From: Papaver somniferum
Lineage: Eukaryota > Streptophyta > Magnoliopsida > Ranunculales > Papaveraceae
Reading direction: 5' to 3'
Length of the DNA stretch: 64,000 bases
Assembly: GCF_003573695.1 (NCBI RefSeq)
Contig: NC_039359.1
Span: 94,113,275 to 94,177,274, forward strand
The translations under genes were made by a program, and so were the position numbers. This document shows positions 1-11,734 of the stretch, in pieces (positions within the stretch are counted from its first letter, which is position 1; the number at the start of each line of letters is the position of its first letter). The notes below the pieces were generated by a model. It worked only from the letters and a program-made list of their open reading frames with translations, did not search any database and had not been told where the DNA came from.

Positions 1-3000
1 CGTCTAAGTTGAAGAGACTGAAAGATGCTTTGAAGATTTGGAATAGAACGGTGTTTGGAGATGTTCAGTTTCGCTTAAAACAAGCGGAATTGAATCTTGA
101 TAAGGAGAATGATATTCTTGATCAAAATTTTAGGTGTGAGCTGCAGTTTTTGAAGGTTGTTGATGCTAGGAAAGATGTTGATGAGGTGCGGACTGAACTG
201 GCAGTTATGCTTAAGCAAAAATCGAGAACTAGTTGGTTGGAAGATGGTGATCAAAATACTCGGTTTTTCCACAACTCCATTCGTATGAGGAGAAGCCAAA
301 ACACAATCTCTGAATTGAAGATTTCTACTAACTCTACTTTGTTTTTGCAGGATGAAATAAAAGATTATATTGTTGATCACTACCGTGCAAAATTCAATGG
401 TGGAGTTGTGCACATTGATCCAAAGTTGTTTGATTATGAACATTAAAGCATCTCAGCTGCTGAAAGTGCTTTTATGGATGATATTCCGTCTTTGGATGAA
501 GTTAAGGAAGCTGTTTTTGATCTGGGCGCTGATTCTGCTCCTGGCCCTGATGGTTTTACAGGTTCTTTCTTTAGAGTCTGTTGGAACATTATTTCTAGAG
601 ATCTTTTTAATGCTATTGCAAACTGTTGGGCGATGCGGAAAATCCCTAACGGCATTAACTCTAGTTTTATTGTTCTAATCCCTAAAAATAATAAATCTGA
701 TGCTATTAAGGATTATAGGCCAATTGGTTTAAGCAACTTCTTCTTCAAGATCATTACAAAGATTATGGCTACCAGACTTGGTACAGTGCTGAATAAATTG
801 ATTTCTGAGGAGCAAGTGGCTTTTATGAAAGGAAGAAACATTCATGAAAACATAGCTTTGGCGTCGGAACTGATCAATGAGATTAGTTTGGAAAGGAAGC
901 ATGGTAATGTTGGCCTCAAACTAGATATATCCCAAGCTTTTGACACGGTTAGTTGGGAATTTGTTGTTGAAGTTTTTCGTCAATATGGTTTTTCTGATGC
1001 ATGGTGTTCGTGGCTGCTTAATATTCTTAACTCTGCTCGGATTTCTATTCTGATTAATGGTAGTCCTGAAGGTTTTTTTAGTATCACTAGAGGGCTGCGT
1101 CAAGGTGATCCTCTTTCACCTTTGATTTTTGTTCTTATTGAAGATGTCTTGAGCCGCAATCTCTCTAAGTTGTTTGCAGCGAAAAGTATGCACCATATGG
1201 TGAGCAAGAAAGGTGTGGCGCCAACTCACTTACTCTTTGCGGATGATATTCTTATTTTCTGTAAAGGTAATCTTCACAGTTTGCAGCATTTGAAGGAGAT
1301 GCTTGGTATGTATCAACTTGCTTCTCGTCAATACGTTAGTTATGCCAAAAGCAAATTCTATTATGGTGGTGACAGACATTCTCGTGCTGTTTCTATTGCA
1401 AATTTTATGGGCATGGAAAGGGCGTTATTCCCAGATAAATATTTGGGAATCCAATTAAAACCTGGTATTGTGCGTCATATTCATGTTCGACAAGTAATGA
1501 AGAAGATTATGGATAAACTGGAAGGTTGGAAGGGTAAGCTCTTGTCTTTTCAGTCCCGGCTAGTTTTGATTAAATCAGTGATTTTTAGTTATTTGCTTCA
1601 TTCCATGGCTGTGTATAAATGGCCATGCACGGCTATCAAGTCAGTTGAAAGAGACATTCGAAATTTCTTGTGGTCTGGAGATGCTGAGAAGCTTAAATAC
1701 TTTACGGTTCTTTATGATGATTTATGCCGTTCTAGGTATGAAGGTGGGCTTGGTCTTAAGAAATTGATTGATGTTAATAGGGCCATGCTTATGAAGTTGT
1801 GGGTTTCGATTCGTGACTCTGATAAGACTTGGGAAAGATTCTTGAAGGCGAAGTATTTCAAGATTAATGGAAACTTGATTGATTATAAGTTGGGTTCTTC
1901 GATTTTTCCAGGAATCAGATTGGTGCATAATTTTGTGCAAAGGCATACACGCTCAATTATAGGTAATGGTGCTAATACTTCCTTATTTTTTGATAATTGG
2001 TGTGCTTATTTTTCAATTGCTCAAAGACTTGGCATCACTAAAAAAGGTCCTAATGATTTTAAGGCCAAAGTTAGTGATATTATTGTTGATGGCTCTTGGG
2101 TTATTCCTCCAAATACTCAGGAATTGATGATACGATGCAATATTGATGTTGATAATTTGCCTCTTATTGGTGGTGGAGATGATTACAAAATTTGGGACTT
2201 GGACAGCAAGGGCGTGTTTTCTGTTAAGTCGGCTAAGGCTGCCATCAGGGGGCCTGCAGAAATTTTTCCAGCTGCAGCTTTATTCTCGAGAAGTATTGTG
2301 CATCCTACTTTAAGTGTTCAGTACTGGAAGTTATATCATAAGCAATGTTGTGATACTGATGATAATATTATGAAGAAGACAGGTAGGGAGATACCTTCTA
2401 TGTGTTGCTTGTGCAGGTAGGATTGCGAAGATGTCAGCCATATTACTTGGCATTGCAAAATTGCTAAGAAGATTTGGAATTGGGCAGCTGATATTTTTAA
2501 TCTAAAACCGAAAGAAGATTTTGTGGCCTCTTACAAGGTTGCAAAAGGGAGGAGTAGGATGATAAAGGATCCGTGGCTTGTTGCAAATCTTGCAATAGTT
2601 ACGGAATTATGGAAGTTGCGCAACAAGGCTTATTATGAGAACATGCGAGTTCAATGGTTTGAATTTAAGGGACGGGTTAATCAGGTAATTCGTGATAACT
2701 CAATTAGAATGAAGGGCCACATGTATAATGCCTTAGATGATTTGCGAATTTTGAATTTCTTTAGAGTGAAGCATAGGTCTTGCAAACACTTAGTTCCAAT
2801 TGAGGTTACTTGGACGCCACCTAATCCAGGTGAGCTTATGATCTGTTGTGATGGTGCATCACTTGGCAACCCGGGCCAAGCTGGTTCTGGTGTTGTTTTT
2901 CGTGATTCTAACTCGGCAGTTTTGGGAGTTTTGTGCGTTGGACTGGGCTGGCAGACCAACTTCTATGCGGAAGTTTGTGCGGTTATCTATGGTGCAGTTT

Positions 3001-3281
3001 TTGCTCAAAGATGGAATGTCAAAAATCTATGCGTCAGATCGGATTCGATGAGTTGCATTTTTGCTCTTCAAAAAGGAGAGTTGTCGTGGCATCTAATGCA
3101 GAAGTGGAGAATGGAGAAGAGTTTTTACAACAATATTAGTTATGTTCATAGCTACAGAGAGGCTAATTTTTCAGCTGATGAATCGGCCAAACAAGCTTGT
3201 TTGTTAGCTGAGGACAATTATGAGTTTTATGAGGATATGCCAGGCTTTATTCATTCTGTTGAATGGCCTGGAGAGGTTTAA
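1..3281 (+). pseudogene. LINE ORF2 remnant: reverse transcriptase, zinc knuckle, RNase H
   Basis: One reading frame runs from the window edge to 3281 and is broken only by TAA at 444-446 and TAG at 2418-2420. It encodes the polyprotein that copies LINE RNA into DNA. Seen: a charged linker (1-450); the reverse transcriptase fingers and palm (about 510-1500) with SAPGPDGF, the GLRQGDPLSP motif and the catalytic FADD at 1236-1247; a zf-RVT type C-x2-C...H...H-C knuckle at 2400-2460, inside which the second stop falls; and a plant-type RNase H from about 2840 with CDGASLGNPG (catalytic Asp 2850-2852) and later acidic residues in FYAEVCAV, RSDS and SADESAK. The N-terminal endonuclease lies left of the window. 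The RNase H tail is typical of plant L1-like LINEs. Two nonsense changes in an otherwise open frame suggest a fairly recent dead copy. Confidence 0.93.
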
Positions 3282-3396
3282 TTTCGTTTTAAATAGGTTT
3301 TATTAGCGTGCAGCCTTTTGTCTTAGCGCTAATTTAGCCTAGTCCCTGTACAGTTTCGCTTTTTTATTCTTTTTTTGTTGACCGAGTAAAAAAAAT
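3282..3396 (+). mobile_element. 3' UTR and short A tail of the LINE
   Basis: Non-coding sequence follows the RNase H stop. It ends in a run of eight A at about 3388-3396, the likely LINE 3' tail. The 5' end is outside the window, so no target-site duplication can be tested. Confidence 0.5.
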
Positions 3397-4460
3397 ACTA
3401 GAATCGATGTAGAATTCTCGTACGAACTCGGATTTTGACGGTCCGCCCCTCCATTCTGAACGGAAAAGAATTTACTATCTCCCCACGCGGGAATATTTAG
3501 GTTTTGAGATCGTTGGGGGGGTGAAAAAAGTTCGACAGTAAAATTCAGGAAGAACTCAGGAGGGATGTTGCGGGCCCGAGGTGGCACAGTCGCGCCCAGT
3601 CATCCGTTTCATGGAGCAAGAAGGAATATTTATTTTGTTCAAACTCTAGAAACTCCGTCCGCATGAAAAGAGATATTGACCTTCTTCTGTTTTTTGTTGC
3701 TCGTCCGGATCCGTGCTTTCGTCTGCAGTGTCTCTCCAGTGGATTCCAAAAGTTATCAAACTCCATTACATTCTTGGGACGGATGGATGTGGTTGAGTTT
3801 TCGGTCCATCCTTGATTTTAGGTTGTTCAGTGCCTGGACCCTCTGATCGCGATGACAATATGTTGTGGATGCTTGTATTGGTCGAATCTTCCGGAGACAC
3901 TAGATGAAATAGATGAGTTGGGAGACGTTTTGTTGGCGATGTGATACTATCAAGTCTTCAAGGACTTGGTTCCAAGTAGCATCCTTCGAACCATTTTCCG
4001 AATCTTGGACTATCGTGTGGAATGGGTTGTGGTGAGAAGTTCCCAATTATGCTTCTATTAGATCCGATGGCTGGGCCGAATATGTGAATGTATCTTTATG
4101 GCGTGCATTTGGAGTGTTCGGGTGCACATATACGGCTTCATGTTGATAAATTCCTGTGGCTCATAAAACTTCGACAGTGATGATGTTGAAATAAGAAATA
4201 ACCTGGTTGAGGGGAGTGAAAGCGTCCCATGTTGGAATTCCCCATGTGTAGCCCACTTTCATTGCATCGCCCTGAATACATGTCCACGGGATTTGATATA
4301 AGCTTATCGTACTCTTCTGGATGTGACGCTGGGGTGATCAGAATATCACATGATGAAATATCCTGGATAGTGAAGTGGTAGGAATGAGAGAGTTATGTTG
4401 TTTATCATGGATCCCTTTGTTTCTTCAAGAAAATGTTCCAGCCGCGTCTCTGGAGTTATC

Positions 4461-4754
4461 TCATGAATCTTTGATGGTCGTCGGGATGGACTGCGATGAG
4501 CAGTCCCCAGTCGTATTTTTCTTCAGTTTATGAAGTTGTTTTCCTCTGAGAAGGATTGGGATCCTACGTGGCCTTGTAAAGTGTTGAAGGCGTCTTCTGG
4601 ACAGATAGGTGATGATTTTCTTGCGATGCACCCTTGAAGAGTAGATGACCTTGTTGTGGCTATGACCTTTTGGTTGAACGTGTCTTCTGAGCTTTGACAG
4701 TGAAGGGTTTCCGTGTATATCCTCAGTCCCCAAGTATGGTTTACATGTTTCCAT
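4461..4754 (-). pseudogene. Remnant of Gypsy gag-protease linker
   Basis: The minus-strand frame has a short block (YLGTEDIHGNP) that parallels LNLGTEGVHIDPLP at about 53340 in the better-preserved element, with further loose similarity downstream (VHRKKI against YRSKAQRRDM). In Tat-type elements this lies between the gag zinc-binding part and the aspartic protease. It is too decayed to call a domain; the call rests on similarity to the second element in this window. Confidence 0.45.
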
Positions 4755-5266
4755 CTTGTTTGGTCAGTGGGTTGACCATGATAAAGACATCACCAGCGTG
4801 CGTTCGTACTAGTGATTTTGTTACTTCTTCCACGTGGAACTTAAAATATGGAGGAGTACAGGTTACTTTTGTAGTGATTACTGCTGTGGTGAAGCTCTGG
4901 ATGGTATCAACAAATGAGCGACAACAGTTCTTGGTAGCAGATGTAATCAGAAAAGACTACATTGACGTGGTAACAAATTAGGTTGGCTGGAATTGTATGG
5001 GCATCCATGGAAGTAAAAGGATTGGCTGGACGCGTAAGCGAGCAAATTGTCCATGATCACGAGTTTTGGAGAGATGGACCAAAAGGCGGTCATGACTAAG
5101 AAAGTTGGCTGGTTGTGATCATGATCCTTGACATGGGGAGCGCGGTGGTACGACCCTTTGCAGGAAGAAACGGCGGTGAAGCAGCTGAGGCTCTTGGAAA
5201 GGATGTTGAAACTTAAGGAGCCAAATGCTGAAGCTTCGGCTTCGGATTCTGGAGCATCTTATGGAG

Positions 5267-5435
5267 AGAACGCTGAAGCGGAGCGGCTGCTTGAGCGAGC
5301 GTTGAAGCGGAGCGGCTGTCGGAGCGAGCGTTGAAGCGGAGCGGCTGTCGGAGCGAATATTGAAGCGGAGTCGCTGCTGGAGGACGTTTAAGTGAATCGG
5401 TTGTTGGAGCGAAGGTTGAAGCGGAACGGCTACGT
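5267..5435. repeat. 29-bp GC-rich minisatellite
   Basis: About five degenerate units related to GTTGAAGCGGAGCGGCTG. Two adjacent units (about 5305-5355) are nearly identical over 29 bp and the outer units are diverged. It lies in the interior of the decayed Gypsy element. No coding role is supported. Confidence 0.8.
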
Positions 5436-5830
5436 TAATTAGTCTGCTGTCAAACTGGACACCCTTCAAGCGAACAATGGTTAGGAGTCCCCAGTTCCAT
5501 CTATCAATCGTTCTTTCCAGGAGAGGTTGGGGTTTGGGAACGGCTTCTCTAGTTGGAAACAGCTGCTTCCCTGATGAAGTGCGGTTGAGGGATGCGAATA
5601 TGTCTTGACTCCGTGCCTACAGAATCTCACATAAGTGTTTCATCATAGACTTCACGATTTTGTGGGCGAAGTCCCTAGAAATCATGTAGCTTCTGACAGG
5701 AAGAGAGTCTTTGTGAACTCAGGGGGGTTGTTGATTTTCTTTGCTTCGATTTTGGAGAAGTCGTTCCTGATATTCACGTGTGATGAAATTAGATTGATGA
5801 TTCCCTTGTATTGGGCGTTCAAAAGGCAAC

Positions 5831-5926
5831 GCTGGAAGGATGCAAGTTGCTGGCGCTGGAAAGATGCAAGCTGTTAGCGCTGGAAGGATGCAAGCTGCTG
5901 GCGCTGGAAAGATGCAAGTTGTTAGC
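5831..5926. repeat. 24-bp x 4 minisatellite with 48-bp higher-order unit
   Basis: Four exact-length 24-bp units begin GCTGGAA(A/G)GATGCAAG. Units 1 and 3 share GGAAGG and units 2 and 4 share GGAAAG, so the array probably grew by doubling a 48-bp dimer. The period is a multiple of three, which keeps frames open on both strands and explains the spurious ORFs here. Confidence 0.88.
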
Positions 5927-6481
5927 GCTGGATCGGCTTGGAATGGGCGCTGGCTTTGCGTGGACGCTGGCTTGGATTTGGTATGGTGCGGACTGTTGGC
6001 TGGGCATGGCGCGGACTGTTGGCTTGGCACGGTGCTGGCTTGGCGTGGCGCGGACTTGTTCTTGCGGGCCCAGTTTCCTCTTTCCGTACGTATCTCAAAT
6101 AGGAAATCATTTCCTTATTCAAATTCCAAAAAGTGTTATGCTTATGAAAGGGGTTGGCTCTCCTTTTTATCTCGTATCTTTGTTCTCACGTCCTGGTGTT
6201 AGTGGTAGCGCGGTAGCAATAAAGTGGGCAAGCGTATTCCAGCTATGTACTCCAGCGTTTCTCTTTCAATTTGTCTGCTTGTTTCGGGCAAATCCTAGCC
6301 ATAGGTATGCCTTCCATTAATGTGTAGAAATATTGTTCTTCTCTTCGAATATCACTGTAGTAGCGTCGGCTACCTCATGAATAGTGACTGGTAATCGTTA
6401 TTATGCAAAGTAGGTACGTACAGGTAGGTGACTGATTCCACGAGGAACTGGGCATTAGGGTTTCTCTGAGATACAAAAGTT

Positions 6482-6642
6482 GTAGGCCAAGGTGACCGAA
6501 GGTCCTTCTGCGGACGTGGTCAAACAACAAGAAGCGGAGGTCGAAAGGCTGTCCAAAAAGTTGGAGCTGAAACAGGCGGTCCTACAAATGACGAAGGACG
6601 CCTTCTTCGAGAAGAGCAAAACACCGTTGAATGGCTTCCTTT
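6482..6642 (+). pseudogene. Coiled-coil ORF fragment, antisense to the Gypsy element
   Basis: A plus-strand frame without a clear start reads as a charged heptad-like segment (VVKQQEAEVERLSKKLELK) and ends at a stop near 6642. It lies just left of the LTR and runs opposite to the inferred element strand. The intact element has a similar lysine/glutamate-rich plus-strand ORF at 49573-49944. Tat-lineage elements are known to carry extra ORFs, some antisense; that this is such a remnant is inference. Confidence 0.35.
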
Positions 6643-7929
6643 GAATGCACTTCTGTCTTCTGAAATTCTTCTGTTTCGTTTTTTTTTTTTGAAAGGAAAA
6701 TGAAACTCCTGGCTTTATGGTTTTGATTTTCAAGATTTTTGGGTTGATAGACAAGTGTTACCTATGAAGGTTTTGGATTATTATTCGGGATGAACTGTTT
6801 TAGGATGATGCCGTTTTTGGTTATGATTGTAAGTGACACAAACATCCCAGGGAAGATATGGAAACATGAACATTGCGCGTCGGTAGATGGCATGGGATGA
6901 AACATAACATGGATATCGGTTTTATCATTCCCGTGAAAACCTGAAATAGTAAACCATGTATTTTGTCTAGGAAAGACTTACTCGGTTTTTTGGATCAGCT
7001 AACGAAAAATGAGTCAGGTGCAAGTCCAAGTTTTGTGGGAAGCACCGCAATTGTGGAAAGTCCCCAGTCGTCCCTAAACAGTGTACTGCAAGGGAGTACT
7101 TTAGATTCGAGAGATCAATCTGTACAAGTCCAGCCTAAACCAAGAAATCGTCATTCCAGACTTGCTTAGATCACAAAGTGGAGGAGAAGGGTTGGTTTTG
7201 GGGAGTGAAGCGAAGAGAGTGTTGAGACCAGAATAGTTGATTCTGGAAGAGTAGTCATTTTGTGACTTGTATCATAAAGTGGGAAGCTAACATATGGGAA
7301 AGCTAGCAAACGTTTTCTAAGTGTTGTATGCTCCTGACCAGAACTTGTTGTTCGGTGGAAATAGGTAATGCCTATTTATACAAGTCGAAGTGAAACGTAC
7401 TCTGGTCTCATTAAAAATGGAAAACGGGTGAGTAAATGGGAGGAGGTGGTAACCGGTAATGCTTGGAATTGATGTTCCATAAAAGAAAGTGTTTCACCAT
7501 TACTCCCTGTATTTACTAACCGCCTCATCCTTATGACACTTTCTTATAACGAGCGTAGTGTACGCCGCACGTTGTAAACCACCAAACGAATACCCAATGG
7601 GCATCACCCAGTTTGTGACATGTGTTGATGTCTCGAGTATTTTCGTGGAAAACATGTAGCATGTTGTTGTTGTCTGGCAAGTTGAGATTGAGAGACTTGC
7701 CGGCTCGGTGGTGACCTTCAACGGTCGATATTTTGCATCTTAAGAGGAAGGTAGTTGTTGGTTATTGCAACCTTTCGTTTGGTAGCCAGTGACATGAAAG
7801 TATGATCAGTATGTCTTTAATATGGCCCAGTTTAGGCGCGGCCAAAAGTTAGGGTTTTGGATTTGTTTAGGCGCGGCCATAACTAGGGCCAAAGGTTGCC
7901 ATGCGTTAGCTGGTAACCTTGGACAGCTA

Positions 7930-8862
7930 AGATCTGCATCTTAGATGAAAAAGTGGTCGTTTATTGTTGCAGGACTTCGTTTTGGTAGCCGCATAGGGAA
8001 GGCCGTCATGGTATGGCGCGGCAAGGTGGTTGGCATGCCATTGACACATGTAGCATGGCATGCCTTGGCCCGGTTTGGCGTGGCCAAAACTACGATTTGG
8101 GCCAAAGGTTACCATGCGTTGTTTGGCGACCTTGGACGGCTAGGATTTACATCTAGGATGAAAGGGTGGTCGTTGATCGTCGCACGCCTTCGTTTTGGTA
8201 GCCGCATGGGGAAGGTCGGCATGGTATGGCGCGGCAAGGTGGTTGGCATGCCATTGGCACATGTGGCATGGCATGCCTTAACGCGGTTTGGCGTGGCCAA
8301 AACTTCGGTTTTGGGCCAAAGGTTACCAGGCGTTGTTTGGCAACCTTGGACGGATAGGATTTGCATCCAGGATGGAAGGGTGGCCGTTGATCGTCACACG
8401 CCTTAGTTTTGGTAGCCGCATAGGGAAGGCCGGCATGGTGTGGCGCGGCAAGGTGGTTGGCATACCATTGGCACATGTGGAATGGCATGCCTTGGCGAGG
8501 TTTGGCGTGGACAAAACTAGGGTATTAGGCCAAAGGTTACCATGCGTTGTTTGGCGACCTTGGACGGCTAGGATTTGCATCCAGGATGGAAGGGTGGCCG
8601 TTGATCGTCGCACGCCTTCGTTTTTGTAGCCGCATAGGGAAGGCCGGCATGGTGTGGCGCGGCAAGGTGGTTGGCATGCCATTGGCACATGTGGCATGGC
8701 ATGCCTTGGCGCGGTTTGGCATGGGAAAAACTAGGATTTTGGACCAAAGATTACCATGCGTTTTTTGGCGACCTTGGACGGCTGGGATTTGCATCCAGGA
8801 TGGAAGGGTGGTCGTTTATCGTCACACGCCTTCGTTTTGGTAGCCGCATAGGAAAGGCCGGC
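7930..8862. repeat. 213-214-bp tandem repeat, about 4.4 copies
   Basis: The phrase TTGGCATGCCATTG and its variants recur at 8030, 8243, 8457 and 8671, giving periods of 213, 214 and 214. Each unit also holds GGTAGCCGCATAGGGAAGG and TTGGACGGCTAGGATTTGCA. Overlapping ORFs on both strands here are by-products of the repeat and not genes. Confidence 0.92.
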
Positions 8863-9190
8863 ATAGTGGTGCCAAGGACAATGGTGCGGATGGCTTGGCA
8901 TAGTGGGGCCAAGGGTTTGGTATGGACGGCTTGGCTTGGCGGGACCAAGGAAAGGTGCGGTTGGATTGGCATGGTGGGGCCAAGGGTTTGGCATGCCATT
9001 GGCGCATGGTGCGGTTAGCATGGTTGGGTCCAAGGCAAGGCGCGGTTGGCTTGGCATGGTGGGGCCAAGGGTTTGGCATGTTATTGGCGCATGGTGCGGC
9101 TAGCATAGTTTTGGACAAGGCAAGGTACAGTTGGCTTGGCATGATGGGGTCAAGGGTTTTGGCATGCCATTGGCGCATGGTGCGGCTAGC
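8863..9190. repeat. Degenerate ~100-bp GGTTTGGCATG tandem repeat
   Basis: GGGGCCAAGGGTTTGGCATG recurs near 8976 and 9060, with a variant near 9146, followed each time by ATTGGCGCATGGTGCGG. The units appear related to the 214-bp array through GGCATGCCATTGGC. They form the bridge to the next array. Confidence 0.75.
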
Positions 9191-9194
9191 ATAG

Positions 9195-9570
9195 TTGGCA
9201 TGCCTTGGCGCGGTAGACGTGGCTGGCATGGTTTGCCATTGGAACAGTGGTGCGGCTGGCATGGTTGGCATGCCTTGGCGCGGAGATGTGGCTAGCATGG
9301 TTTTCCATTGGCACAGTGGTGCGTCTGGCATGGTTGGCATGCCTTGGCACGGAGATGTGGCTGCCATGGTTTTCCATTGGAACAGTGGTGTGGCTGGCAT
9401 GGCTGGCATGCCTTGGCACGAAGATGTGGCCGGCATGGTTTGTCATTGGCATAGTGGTGTGGCTGGCATGGTTGGCATGCCTTGGCGCTGAGATATGGCT
9501 AGCATGGTTTGCCATTGGCACAGTGGTGCGGCTGGCATGTTTGGCATGCCTTGTAGCGGAGATGTGGCTG
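9195..9570. repeat. 69-70-bp tandem repeat, about 5.5 copies
   Basis: AGATGTGGCT or a close variant occurs at about 9283, 9353, 9422, 9491 and 9560, giving periods of 70, 69, 69 and 69. Each unit contains GGCATGGTTGGCATGCC, which includes the palindrome GGCATGCC. Because 69 is divisible by three, long repetitive ORFs stay open on both strands. Confidence 0.92.
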
Positions 9571-9782
9571 GCATGGTTGCCATTGGTATGTATGAAGATG
9601 ATGTCGGTCAATACTAAGGGTTCTGTCGTGGAACATGACACATGTATATAAAAAAAAGGTACCCTGGTAATTCTTATGTAGGTATGTTGAATGATTCAAT
9701 AAATGCGCTAGTGGTTGTAGTGACGTCATGTCAGATGTAAGGTTTTACGATTTTAACCCTAAGCTAAAAACCACCATCAACA

Positions 9783-10454
9783 CCAGCGTGAACTTCCTTT
9801 CTAATTCGTTGAAGATAATTCTTTTGCATGGTGTATCATCGACATCTTTAATCCTAGTTTTGTTAGTTTTAGTCGAGCTACTGCTCGAAATGACATTTTG
9901 AAGTTTATTAGAGAAGGGAAAGAAAATTTGAAGAAAATTCTTTTGGAACATTCAAGAAAAATTTCTTTGACTTCAGATATTTGGTTATCAAAACGTCCGA
10001 AATTAATCTATATTTCACTCACTGGGAATTTTATTGATAAGGATTGGGTGTTGAGGAAAAGAATATTGTCTTATTTATTAATTGATGTGTCACACACTAG
10101 AGAACAAATTGTTGAGATGATTAATCATATGTTAGTTAGTGATTGGGAAATTTCTCAAAAAGTTTTTTTCTTTCGATAGATAACGCTAGTGCAAATACAC
10201 TTTCAATCAAACATTTGAAAGTGTTAATGTCTAACCTTTCATCGAAAGGGGATTTATTTCACGTGTGTTGCTGCTGCCACATACTAAATTTAGTTGTTCA
10301 ATATGGATTAAGAGTTCAAGAATTTAAGGATATGCTTGAACATATTAAATATAGTATAGATTTTATGTTTGCATCTTCTGCGATATATGGGCAGTTCATA
10401 AATGCATGTCGGTCAGTGGGTATGCGTCCTAAAAAGACCGAAACTAATTGTGAG
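9783..10454 (+). pseudogene. hAT transposase fragment (RICESLEEPER-like)
   Basis: Reading through a frameshift between about 10143 and 10179, the plus strand gives the centre of a plant hAT transposase: ELPF..VEDNSF, NPSF..FSRATARND, the DIW-containing block LTSDIWLSKRP with the YISLTGNFID segment, then SIDNASANT and the CCCCHILNLVVQYGL block. This region holds part of the catalytic fold of hAT proteins. The BED zinc finger and C-terminal dimerisation region are missing. The fragment begins exactly where the Gypsy LTR ends and stops where the next LTR starts, so both sides look interrupted by insertions. It cannot be functional. Confidence 0.85.
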
Positions 10455-11699
10455 TGTTAGAGCACTGCTCGGTCGAACTCGCAAGTGTTTCTATCTCAAT
10501 CTTGTTTTTCAAGTTTAGTTGTCAAAACTATAAGTCTTGATTTCTAGTCTACTTATAGCCATGTCTCGGATTAAGAGTTATAATCCCTGACACTTTTGTA
10601 TCCCAGTTGCTTGCTAGAGTCGTCCTCTATTAACATAGGTTATGTCTGAGAAACATAATTAGGTTTACGAATTAAAGACTTCACTAAGGAATTCGTGAAT
10701 CCAGGTCCGGCTATCTTTACCTTGATAGTTTAAGTATCCTTATGTTGTTCTTATTGATTGTTGAGGTTTCCGTTAATCTCCAATCAGGAACGAGATAAAT
10801 ATAAATCACAAATTTCTTTTCGTCTCAGACTTTGTGATTCCTCAAGAAGATATTTAAAACTCTTCTTTGTTTATCGGTTTAAAATTATTATTGAGAGGTG
10901 GTTAGTAATCCAGGCTTCTCAGTCGACTGAGTGAAAGTTTTTCACATTCGTGAGGTTTGTTAGCTTTGCCTATTGCAAAAAAATTTCAAGCCTTGATTTA
11001 AATGATCTAAAGAGAAATCAAATATGCTTGTCTATTAGAGTCAGTTATCAAAAGTCTTCACCGAGTTTAAAGCAACTCTTAGGATGTAAAAGACATCAGC
11101 TAAGGGTATCAGTAGAGCATTGTGAGGTTCAAGAGATATATGGAGAACGACTATAGTTGAATTGCTTAGAGGGTTAGTTCGTCCTTAACTACATTCCAGT
11201 TGAAAATTTGATAATAGGCTAGTGTATGCAGCGGCTTAATACAGTTTGGTGTTCAAAGCTAGACTAGGTCTCGAGGTTTTCTGCAGACGCATTTTTCCTC
11301 GTTAACAAAACTTCTGGTGTCTTGTGTTTTTCCTTTCAATATAGGTAGTTTAAGTCCTTATTAATTGTGATCAATTACGAGACTCGTTCTTGTAGAATCC
11401 AAATCTTGAAAGATAAATAACAAATTTCATACTTGGAAGAATTCAGATCTTCTTTATTTGGATACGACAAGATTGATCTTGGATATTGATTTGTGAGATA
11501 GTCCAAGAACTCTTCTGCACAATCAGGTTCACAGGCTTTGTTGTCTAGACATATTGATTATAGAAGAAATAAGAGAAAAACTTTATATATACATATTGTT
11601 CAAGGATATTTAATTAAATCTACTTGTAATATTAGGTTTTGTTCATGCAGGTCGTTGATCAAAAAAGTAAGTGGTGTACTTGGTACCCTCTCTTTTTCA
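10455..11699 (+). mobile_element. Solo LTR of a SIRE-like Copia element
   Basis: Starts TGTTAGAGCACTGCTCGGTC and ends CTCTCTTTTTCA. Both ends match the LTR split across 44678-60606 (TGTTAGAGCATTGATCGATC and CCGCTTTTTCA on the minus strand), and the shared interior includes TAAGTCTTGATTTCTAGTCT. No primer-binding site or coding sequence follows, so it is a solo LTR. Flanking pentamers GTGAG and TAGAG agree at three of five bases, a decayed duplication at best. Short ORFs inside are not genes. Confidence 0.72.
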
Positions 11700-11734
11700 T
11701 AGAGAACGTCTAATCACCCTTCTCTTGCTGCTTA

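Larger units (their letters stand above)
3397..9782 (-). mobile_element. Decayed Tat-type Gypsy LTR retrotransposon (internal part plus one LTR)
   Basis: The right end (about 9741-9782) matches the right end of the Gypsy LTRs at 48605 and 58558: both carry GGTTTTACGATTTTAACCCT and end in ACA. About 7085-7200 matches 55015-55130 (GAGAGATCAATCTGTA followed by a similar purine-rich stretch). The interior at about 4660-4760 matches the gag-protease linker of the intact element (see 4461-4754). With the same orientation the 5' LTR is at the right (about 6956-9782) and the inside is 3397-6955. No open gag or pol survives. The left limit is taken as the LINE end and is uncertain. Confidence 0.6.
6956..9782 (-). 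repeat. LTR of the decayed Tat-type Gypsy element
   Basis: The left border is placed at TGTATTTTGTC by alignment to the start of the LTR at 54915. The right border is TCAACA at 9782, where hAT coding sequence begins. The 2.8 kb LTR is shorter than its 3.6 kb relatives, and its centre has been replaced by three tandem arrays (7930-9570). The left border could be off by tens of bases. Confidence 0.55.

Noticed and set aside
5119..6320. ORFs such as 5119-5469 (-) and 5811-6320 (+)
   Set aside because: They cover minisatellites in a dead Gypsy interior and have no recognisable gag or pol motif.
7930..9570. CRISPR-like direct repeats
   Set aside because: Units are contiguous and similar throughout, without unique spacers, and the DNA is eukaryotic.
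7945..9651. Overlapping ORFs of 60-200 codons on both strands
   Set aside because: They lie wholly in tandem repeats whose unit lengths (69 bp and others) keep frames open. Composition is repeat-driven and there is no domain.
10950..11156. 68-codon plus-strand ORF
   Set aside because: It falls inside the solo SIRE-like LTR and is not shared by the other LTR copy.
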